10,954 bases of DNA from DATAYF01 sp036272735 (GTDB lineage: Bacteria; Chloroflexota; Ktedonobacteria; Ktedonobacterales; Ktedonobacteraceae), in NCBI GenBank assembly GCA_036272735.1, contig DATAYF010000581.1:1-10954 (forward strand). The letters are read 5' to 3'. The notes beneath the pieces are model-generated. The model was not told the origin of the DNA. It was given only the letters and a program-made list of their open reading frames with translations, and did no database searches. Position numbers and translations under genes: made by a program. This document shows positions 6,355 through 10,954 of the stretch, in pieces (position 1 is the first letter of the stretch; the number at the start of each line of letters is the position of its first letter).

Positions 6355-7461
6355 ATGTTAGAGACACCATTACAACATCTCGTCATCGAACGCATCCAGC
6401 GCGAGGGGCCAATCACCTTCGCTGAATATATGAAAATGGCCCTCTATGAGCCAGAGTTGGGCTACTACATGAGTGGACGTACCAAAGTTGGTTGGGAAGG
6501 CGATTTTTATACCAGCACCGACGTTGCCGACTTTTTCGCCCACTGCATGGGACAGCAACTTCTGCACATGTGGGAGGAGCTAGGGCAACCAACCCCCTTC
6601 GTGGTGCTTGAGCAAGGCGCGGGGCGTGCCCACCTCGCACAAGGTGTACGCATATGGGCCGAAAAGAATGCCCCCAAACTGGCGCAAGCCCTTGACTATC
6701 AGACGGAGGACCTTCGGGCTGGACAGGATGCCATACAACAAAACATGGCCGATTTGCATCCCCAGGTGCTGCTTTCGAACGAGCTAGTTGATGCCTTTCC
6801 CGTGCACGTCGTGGAAGCCCAACAAAAAACGCTCTACGAAGTCTATATCAATGAGCAAGGAGCAAAACTCTACGAAGAACTGGGTCCACCGTGTAGCGCG
6901 GAAGTGGCCGGGTACCTGGATAGCTTCAACGTGCCTTGGCGTGATTACGAGGATGGCTGGCGGGCCGAGGTCAACCTGGATGCGCAACGCTGGATGCGGC
7001 GCTCGGCCCAACTCCTACAAACAACGGCGACGCCAAAACGTGGCGGCTTTGTGCTCGTCATCGACTACGGAGAAAAATCCGACGCGCTCTATACTCCACA
7101 ACGTCGGCGTGGCACGCTCGCCTGCTACTACAAACATCAGATCAACGATCAACCACTGCTACGCACGGGCCAGCAGGACATTACCGCCCACGTCAATTTC
7201 AGCGCGTTAATCGCTGAGGGTAGCCGCTACGGCTTACACGAACAAACCTATACGACGCAAGGAGAGTGGTTGACAGAACTGGGCATCCATGAAGAACTGG
7301 CAAAAATTCGCGAACGCGATTTTAGCATTATCGACAGAGACCGTGCCAGCAACGAGGGGCAGATCGCGCTTCTCAAGTGGTACAATTTGCGCCAGCGCGT
7401 TTCAGTACTGACCGATCCTAACGGCATGGGCTACTTTAAGGTGCTAATCTTGCAGAGCTAA
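6355..7461 (+). CDS. SAM-dependent methyltransferase, MidA/NDUFAF7 family (DUF185)
   Basis: The 368-residue product matches the MidA/NDUFAF7 family throughout. The N-terminal EGPITFAEYMKMALYEPELG segment (17-36) is a hallmark, followed by GDFYTSTDVADFFAHCMGQQL (49-69), EQGAG in the SAM-binding loop (86-90), NELVDAFPVH (142-151), the VIDYG strand (235-239), and RRGTLACYYKH...QDITAHVNFSAL (251-284). The mitochondrial homologue methylates an arginine of the NDUFS2 subunit of complex I; the bacterial substrate is generally unknown. After GAGR, this protein has Ala92 where many relatives have glycine. The ATG at 6355 is preferred because family proteins begin a few residues before the helix preceding GPITF; GAGAAG lies just upstream. 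An ATG at 6343 and a TTG at 6292 are alternatives. The DUF427 gene follows 25 bases later and is probably co-transcribed. Confidence 0.9.
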   Translation: MLETPLQHLVIERIQREGPITFAEYMKMALYEPELGYYMSGRTKVGWEGDFYTSTDVADFFAHCMGQQLLHMWEELGQPTPFVVLEQGAGRAHLAQGVRIWAEKNAPKLAQALDYQTEDLRAGQDAIQQNMADLHPQVLLSNELVDAFPVHVVEAQQKTLYEVYINEQGAKLYEELGPPCSAEVAGYLDSFNVPWRDYEDGWRAEVNLDAQRWMRRSAQLLQTTATPKRGGFVLVIDYGEKSDALYTPQRRRGTLACYYKHQINDQPLLRTGQQDITAHVNFSALIAEGSRYGLHEQTYTTQGEWLTELGIHEELAKIRERDFSIIDRDRASNEGQIALLKWYNLRQRVSVLTDPNGMGYFKVLILQS

Positions 7462-7486
7462 ACAAGTAAGGAAGGACTTGTGTATC

Positions 7487-7981
7487 ATGAAAAAGCAGCG
7501 TATTGAGCCGGGAGCAGGCCAGGAGTCGGTGTGGGATTATCCCCGACCTCCACGGCTGGAAGATAGTCAGAAACATGGTCAGATCGTGTTCAACGGCGTC
7601 GTCATCGCCGATACCCGGCGCGCTAAACGCATACTCGAAACCAGCCATCCACCCGTTTACTACATTCCACCCGAAAATGTACGCGCAGAATATCTCACGC
7701 CAACAGAACGCCATTCCGATTGCGAATGGAAAGGCTCGGCCTCCTACTACACCATCAGTGTGGGCGACAAAACGGCTAAAGACGCCGCCTGGTACTACCC
7801 ACGGCCAACTCGCGGCTACGAAAGCCTTGCCAACCATGTCGCCTTCTATCCTTCTCTGATGGATGCCTGCTACGTAAACGAAGAACGCGTGCAGGCACAG
7901 GAGGGCGATTTCTATGGAGGCTGGATCACCAGCGATATTGTCGGCCCATTCAAGGGAGCACCAGGCACCAGGGGTTGGTAA
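7487..7981 (+). CDS. DUF427 domain-containing protein
   Basis: The 164-residue product contains a DUF427 domain from about residue 30 to 140. Visible family features are the FNGVVIADTRRAKRILETSHPPVYYIPPENV opening (about 29-59), the CEWKGSASYYTI strand pair, and the KDAAWYYPRP...SLANHVAFYPSLMDACYVN block. DUF427 forms a small beta-rich domain with no firmly established biochemical role; its fungal and bacterial members are often annotated only as hypothetical. The N-terminal 25 residues (KQRIEPGAGQESVWDYPRPP) are a common leader in this family. The ATG at 7487 has AAGGAAGG (7468-7475) 11 bases upstream; a TTG at 7478 would add only three residues. It follows the MidA-type gene closely on the same strand. 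The link between them is positional only. Confidence 0.85.
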   Translation: MKKQRIEPGAGQESVWDYPRPPRLEDSQKHGQIVFNGVVIADTRRAKRILETSHPPVYYIPPENVRAEYLTPTERHSDCEWKGSASYYTISVGDKTAKDAAWYYPRPTRGYESLANHVAFYPSLMDACYVNEERVQAQEGDFYGGWITSDIVGPFKGAPGTRGW

Positions 7982-8064
7982 CACCCCATGCTCATGCATC
8001 GTCAATGCCTCCACAGACGTGTTAGAAACAATCAGCAGTGCAACACAGCAGGAGATTTTGCATC

Positions 8065-8529
8065 ATGGACAATATGGTAGACACGCCGGGCGAAATTGTA
8101 CGTATGTTTATGAGTGCCCTGGAAACAAGCGAATGGGAGAACGCCAGCCAATACATGGCCGATCATTTTCTGATGAGTGGATGGACGCCCAGAGCACTTA
8201 ATAAAAATGATTTTCTCGCCATCATCAAAGGATTGAAAGAAGGCATACCAGGTCTCATTTTCAATCTGCACAACGTGCAAGAAGACGACGGAGTCGTCAA
8301 CGGAACCATCAAAATGACCGGCTATCAGAGCGATAGCTTTATTCTGCCGCCGCTTGGCCTGCCGCCTATTCCGCAGATGGCAGCGAGCATCAACATGCCC
8401 ACAGAGGATGTGACCTATACCCTGGAACAGCAGCAGATTACCACAATGGCAGTACATGCCGGACCCGATGGTGGGATTCGCGGCCTGCTCCGCCAGCTCG
8501 GCGTCGAGATGCCTCCCATTGTGCAATAA
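8065..8529 (+). CDS. NTF2-like / SnoaL-like protein
   Basis: The 154-residue product has the layout of an NTF2/SnoaL fold. A helical start, TPGEIVRMFMSALETSEWENASQYMADHFLMSGW (about 6-39), is followed by a short helix (NKNDFLAIIKGLKEGIPGL) and a run of beta strands with FNLHNVQEDDGVVNGTIKMTGYQSD. This is the cone-shaped pocket fold used for small hydrophobic ligands, but no Asp/His catalytic set typical of SnoaL cyclases can be assigned with confidence. A proline-rich insert (LPPLGLPPIPQ) lies in the middle. The ATG at 8065 is supported by AGGAGA (8050-8055) nine bases upstream; an ATG at 8074 is less well spaced. It follows the DUF427 gene by 83 bases, with no clear terminator between. Confidence 0.75.
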   Translation: MDNMVDTPGEIVRMFMSALETSEWENASQYMADHFLMSGWTPRALNKNDFLAIIKGLKEGIPGLIFNLHNVQEDDGVVNGTIKMTGYQSDSFILPPLGLPPIPQMAASINMPTEDVTYTLEQQQITTMAVHAGPDGGIRGLLRQLGVEMPPIVQ

Positions 8530-8554
8530 AGCAGAAGCCGCTCAACCTCTATGG

Positions 8555-8594
8555 AACGCCATTTTAAAAATTCGGGATGGCTCATGATGGCGTT
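8555..8594. terminator. Inverted repeat between convergent genes, possible terminator
   Basis: AACGCCAT (8555-8562) and ATGGCGTT (8587-8594) are perfect 8-base arms with a 24-base loop. A smaller local hairpin, ATGG-AACG-CCAT (8551-8562), is followed by TTTT, giving a weak intrinsic terminator in the rightward direction. The position between the ends of the NTF2-like and LysR genes fits termination from either side. Stability looks modest. Confidence 0.35.
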
Positions 8595-8616
8595 ATATCT
8601 CTCAACACTTTTTGAG

Positions 8617-9525
8617 TCATTCCAAACAGCGGTTTGAAAATGCTGTTTCTTGTATCGCTCTCAAAAAAAGCTGAACACTGTTGGATGGCTTGAGCGGATA
8701 CAGCACCCCATAGGGAATCGTGTACTGCCAATCAACAGGAATCGTGACCAGAGAGGGGTGGACATCTTTCCATCCGTCTAACGTCAGCAGAACGGCACCG
8801 CTTTCTTCACAGCGGTTGAACATCTCAATAGTATACTGATGGGGTGCGTCCTTGATCTGGATTGCTGGATGTTCCGTTCCTAAATATCCCCGTATTCCAT
8901 CAATGAGCGGGCTGCTGCCTGGTTGTATCATGACCAACCGCTCTCCATAGAAATCGGGAACAGAAAGCCTTTCCTTCCTGGCGAATGGATGTTCTCTTGA
9001 TACTGCGACACAAAAGCGGTACTCCCCCAACTTGAGATCCTGAAAAGAGTCAGACCCATTCGCTCTCTCATACGCCCCGACCATGACATCAAAATCCTTC
9101 CCAAGCGTTCGATAGACACCGGGCCAGGATGCAGCATTATCATCAAAGGGAACCATATTCATCTTGAACTGGGGATAGGTATTGCTGATGGTGTTCCATA
9201 CATCTACGAGGACGGTACATGGGTTCAGCATGGAAGTTCCAACACGTATCATGTACGGATTTTTATGTGCAGCTTGACGCGCTCGCACCATGGCTTTCTC
9301 TGAATATTGCATCAGAAACTTTGCATCATGATAAAAGGAGATTCCAGCATCGGTGGCTCTTATACCATGATGTGTTCGTATTAAAAGTTGCACCCCAATC
9401 TGCGCCTCTAATACGTTCATTTGTTTCATGAGCGCCGTTGAGGAGAGATATAATTTCTCGGCCGCCTTTGAAAAGCTCCCAGCATCTATGACCTGGATGA
9501 ACGCATTCAATAAATCATTTCCCAT
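8617..9525 (-). CDS. LysR-family transcriptional regulator
   Basis: The 302-residue product has the standard LysR length and layout. The winged helix-turn-helix covers residues 1-60: LLNAFIQVIDAGSFSKAAEKL, then LSSTALMKQMNVLEAQIGVQLLIRT and the wing HHGIRATDAG. A linker helix follows, then an effector-binding domain from about residue 88 (YMIRVGTSML) to the C-terminus. The regulator probably senses a small molecule and controls the divergently transcribed SDR gene, as is common for LysR pairs. The ATG at 9525 has GGGAGA a few bases upstream; an in-frame ATG at 9549 would add eight residues outside the family pattern. The promoter at 9561-9589 is overlapped by a palindrome, which suggests autorepression. 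The ligand cannot be predicted from the sequence. Confidence 0.92.
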   Translation of the reverse strand: MGNDLLNAFIQVIDAGSFSKAAEKLYLSSTALMKQMNVLEAQIGVQLLIRTHHGIRATDAGISFYHDAKFLMQYSEKAMVRARQAAHKNPYMIRVGTSMLNPCTVLVDVWNTISNTYPQFKMNMVPFDDNAASWPGVYRTLGKDFDVMVGAYERANGSDSFQDLKLGEYRFCVAVSREHPFARKERLSVPDFYGERLVMIQPGSSPLIDGIRGYLGTEHPAIQIKDAPHQYTIEMFNRCEESGAVLLTLDGWKDVHPSLVTIPVDWQYTIPYGVLYPLKPSNSVQLFLRAIQETAFSNRCLE

Positions 9526-9560
9526 CACATCTCCCTTTGTATAAACCACAGGTTCATACC

Positions 9561-9589
9561 ATGGTAACTTTTTTATTCTTCCCTGTCAA
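9561..9589 (-). promoter_or_regulatory. Promoter of the LysR gene, overlapped by a palindrome
   Basis: Read leftward, a perfect TTGACA (9589-9584) is followed by 17 bases and TACCAT (9566-9561). Transcription would begin near 9555, giving a leader of about 30 bases. The -10 box forms one half of the perfect 10-bp palindrome TACCATGGTA (9557-9566). This is where an autoregulating LysR protein could bind. Confidence 0.6.
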
Positions 9590-9674
9590 GCAAGTGGAGC
9601 TTATAATGACCTTGCAAAGAGCAATACACCACAAGAGATGGAGGATGCCATCGAACCACAAGCATCAACGTAGG

Positions 9675-9692
9675 ATAGAACAGGAGTTCTAT
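9675..9692. promoter_or_regulatory. Perfect 18-bp dyad with GAAC-N4-GTTC core
   Basis: The arms ATAGAAC (9675-9681) and GTTCTAT (9686-9692) are exact reverse complements around AGGA. It lies about 103 bases upstream of the SDR start. The GAAC-N4-GTTC core is the centre of LexA boxes in Bacillus and actinobacteria, though their outer C/G bases are replaced here by A/T. As RNA, the loop would hold an AGGAG ribosome site in front of an ATG at 9691. A TATAAT at 9602-9607 could start this transcript, but its -35 region is poor. Confidence 0.45.
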
Positions 9693-9794
9693 GGCACGTC
9701 GTATCTTTTCGCTAAAAAAACACCGGAAGGCTCATAGTTTAGCAAACTCCTACCGGACAAGCTTCTTGTTAATAGAGAAAGGGGATTTCTTCTT

Positions 9795-10517
9795 ATGGAT
9801 ATTCAGGATAAAGTCGTTATCATTACAGGCGCATCCGAAGGCATTGGCCTGGCTACCGCACGTCTCTTTGCTCAGGAAGGAGCAAAGGTTGCACTTGCGG
9901 CACGCTCTGCCGATACCCTTACTACCATTGTCAATGAGCTTCATGAGCAACATCGCGAGGCTATCGCGGTTCCCACCGATATGCGCAACAAGGATGCGAT
10001 CGAGTCTCTGGTGGACAGCGTTTTTCAGCAGTATGGACGAATTGATATTCTCATCAATAATGCAGGACAAGCCGTGCGTGGCTACGTGGCTGATGTAGAT
10101 ATCGATCTGTTTCGTCAGGTTTTTGAGCTCAATGTGCTTGGCCCCGTAGAAGCGATGCAGGCTCTGATCCCAAAGATGCGTCAAAACGGCGGAGGTCTGA
10201 TCATCAACGTTAGTTCGGATGTGACAAACATGCACCTGCCCGTCATTAGTGCATACGCCGCTACAAAGGCGGCCCTTAATATGATCTCTGATACTGCACG
10301 AGAGGAGTTAGCTTCAGATAATATTCGCATCACAACGATGTTTCCTCGTCAAACGGCAACGAATTTCGGCAAAAATAGCTTAGCCACTCCAAAGACAAAT
10401 CAGCAGCGTCCGCGCTCACCACAAGGCGGACCAGAACCCGATAGTGCTGAAGCTGTGGCCCAGAAGATTCTCGAGGCGGCACGCAATGAGCCGCACGATC
10501 AATATATGGATCGTTAA
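9795..10517 (+). CDS. Short-chain dehydrogenase/reductase (SDR) family oxidoreductase
   Basis: This is a classical SDR of 240 residues, a typical length. The cofactor loop TGASEGIG is at 11-18, with Arg37 at the end of the second strand, which favours NADP(H). NNAG is at 88-91, followed by Asn113, the NVSS strand carrying the catalytic serine (139-141), and YAATK (Tyr154, Lys158). The catalytic set is therefore complete. The substrate loop after residue 180 is lysine- and proline-rich, and the specificity cannot be told. GGGGA lies about ten bases before the ATG at 9795. The gene is divergent from the LysR regulator, with 269 bp between the two starts, so it is probably the regulator's target. 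Its stop codon lies in a weak GATCG/CGATC hairpin, and an IS-type tnpB gene begins 143 bases downstream. Confidence 0.92.
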   Translation: MDIQDKVVIITGASEGIGLATARLFAQEGAKVALAARSADTLTTIVNELHEQHREAIAVPTDMRNKDAIESLVDSVFQQYGRIDILINNAGQAVRGYVADVDIDLFRQVFELNVLGPVEAMQALIPKMRQNGGGLIINVSSDVTNMHLPVISAYAATKAALNMISDTAREELASDNIRITTMFPRQTATNFGKNSLATPKTNQQRPRSPQGGPEPDSAEAVAQKILEAARNEPHDQYMDR

Positions 10518-10568
10518 GCGATCTTCAACAAACCGCCGCAGGAGTCCCCTGTCGTTCCCGCATGGGGA

Positions 10569-10587
10569 GGAATGCGGCGTTCCTTTT
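10569..10587 (+). terminator. Possible intrinsic terminator after the SDR gene
   Basis: GGAATG (10569-10574) pairs with CGTTCC (10578-10583), including one G-U pair, across a CGG loop and is followed by TTTT. The short T-run makes it a weak candidate. A competing hairpin, CCGCAT/ATGCGG (10558-10577), overlaps it. Confidence 0.35.
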
Positions 10588-10625
10588 GGAGAAGTGGGGA
10601 GAGGGAAATTCACGCAGGGAGAGCA

Positions 10626-10654
10626 TTGACAGGTATTGGTGAAAATGGTACGCT
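10626..10654 (+). promoter_or_regulatory. tnpB promoter implying a leaderless mRNA
   Basis: A perfect TTGACA (10626-10631), a 17-base spacer and TACGCT (10649-10654) form a promoter whose start would fall seven bases beyond the -10 box, at 10661, which is the A of the tnpB ATG. No ribosome-binding site precedes that ATG, in agreement with leaderless translation. Confidence 0.5.
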
Positions 10655-10660
10655 TGTTCT

Positions 10661-10954
10661 ATGAAACAGCTCATCACGGCCAAACTGAAATTGCACACGA
10701 CCCCCGAACAGGTCGCCGCCTTGCGGGCCACCCAACTGGCCTACCGCGACGCCTTGAATTACGTGAGCCGCTACGCGTTTGCGCACGGCAAGATGAGCAA
10801 CCAGCGACGCTTGCAAGAGGGGACCTACGACGACATTCGTGTGCTGTATGGGCTCCCGGCCCAAATGGCCTGCAATGTTCCCCGGCAAGTGGGGGCCACC
10901 TACAAAGGCCTCTGGACAAAGATGCGCACCAATGCGCAGTTGCGCCGGGCAGGC
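10661..10954 (+). CDS. tnpB: RNA-guided endonuclease TnpB, IS1341-type (N-terminal part only)
   Basis: This is the 5' end of a tnpB gene; 98 codons are visible and the reading frame is open to the right edge. The translation starts MKQLITAKLKLHTTPEQVAA and continues LRATQLAYRDALNYVSRYAF, then a polar stretch and LYGLPAQMACNVPRQVGATYKGLW. The opening beta strand with K-L-x-T-PEQ, a helix with ALNYVS, and the later LP-x-QM-x-x-x-x-R-x-VG-x-TYK segment are characteristic of the TnpB N-terminal region. TnpB proteins are RNA-guided DNA nucleases, ancestors of Cas12, that help their IS element persist. The RuvC-like catalytic residues and zinc finger lie further on, outside the window, so integrity cannot be judged. 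The coding sequence appears more GC-rich than the neighbouring SDR gene, as expected for a mobile gene. Confidence 0.85.
   Translation, partial: MKQLITAKLKLHTTPEQVAALRATQLAYRDALNYVSRYAFAHGKMSNQRRLQEGTYDDIRVLYGLPAQMACNVPRQVGATYKGLWTKMRTNAQLRRAG

Larger units (their letters stand above)
10614..10954 (+). mobile_element. IS200/IS605-family element (IS1341-like), left part
   Basis: The right edge of the window lies inside an insertion sequence identified by its tnpB gene. The left boundary is uncertain: these elements insert next to a short T-rich target without making duplications, and a TTCAC at 10609-10613 is one candidate, so 10614 is only an estimate. No tnpA transposase is seen upstream, so it may be a tnpB-only element moved in trans, or tnpA may lie downstream. 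The right end and any guide-RNA region, normally at the 3' end of tnpB, are outside the window. Confidence 0.5.

Noticed and set aside
9537..9737. 66-codon reading frame in the LysR-SDR gap
   Set aside because: It overlaps the LysR promoter, has no ribosome site and shows no recognisable protein pattern.
9691..10098. 135-codon rightward reading frame with a good AGGAG ribosome site, overlapping the SDR gene
   Set aside because: From 9795 onward it is an out-of-frame shadow of a clear SDR gene. Only the first 30 or so codons could be a leader peptide, which is noted as a finding instead.
10609..10613. TTCAC as the IS605-type insertion target
   Set aside because: The left end cannot be fixed without sister copies or an empty site, and the pentamer alone is too common. 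It is used only as a rough boundary.
10610..10919. Leftward reading frames opposite tnpB
   Set aside because: They are low-complexity, arginine- and glycine-rich antisense products of a GC-rich coding strand, with no independent support.

Overview
The window looks like a chromosomal stretch from a soil-type, moderately GC-rich bacterium. Gene content and protein style (a DUF2156 aminoacyl-phosphatidylglycerol synthase, a MidA-type methyltransferase, a fused DUF2892-SRPBCC protein, an IS1341-type TnpB) suggest Chloroflexota, perhaps class Ktedonobacteria. That placement is an impression from the translated proteins, not a phylogenetic result.

Left part (1-2400). The start of a leftward membrane protein gene enters at the left edge. 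After a 334-bp regulatory gap with two palindromes and an extended -10 promoter comes a rightward gene for a membrane-anchored aminoacyl-phosphatidylglycerol synthase (MprF C-terminal type). It converges on a leftward operon, and a long imperfect hairpin (2296-2371) separates the two.

Middle left (2382-4690). A leftward two-gene operon encodes a DUF2892-SRPBCC membrane-associated protein, then a zinc-dependent alcohol/formaldehyde dehydrogenase. A near-consensus promoter (TTGACA-N17-TATACT, 4540-4568) lies upstream. A second strong promoter (TTGTCA-N17-TATAAT, 4659-4687) fires the other way into the next cluster.

Middle right (4792-8529). A rightward series follows: a small three-helix membrane protein, holA (DNA polymerase III delta subunit), a MidA-family methyltransferase, a DUF427 protein and an NTF2/SnoaL-like protein. 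A possible folded leader RNA sits behind a TATAAT box in the holA-methyltransferase gap (6256-6333).

Right part (8617-10954). A LysR-type regulator gene is divergent from a short-chain dehydrogenase/reductase gene, so the regulator probably controls it. The LysR promoter (TTGACA-N17-TACCAT) is overlapped by a perfect palindrome. The SDR leader holds an 18-bp dyad with a GAAC-N4-GTTC core. The window ends inside the 5' part of an IS200/IS605-family (IS1341-like) tnpB gene whose promoter spacing implies a leaderless mRNA.

Most of the window is ordinary housekeeping and accessory metabolism. I see no CRISPR array, rRNA, functional tRNA, prophage or defence island. The items most worth a second look are the possible structured leader before the methyltransferase, the GAAC-N4-GTTC dyad before the SDR gene, the lysine-rich insertion in HolA, and the leaderless tnpB.
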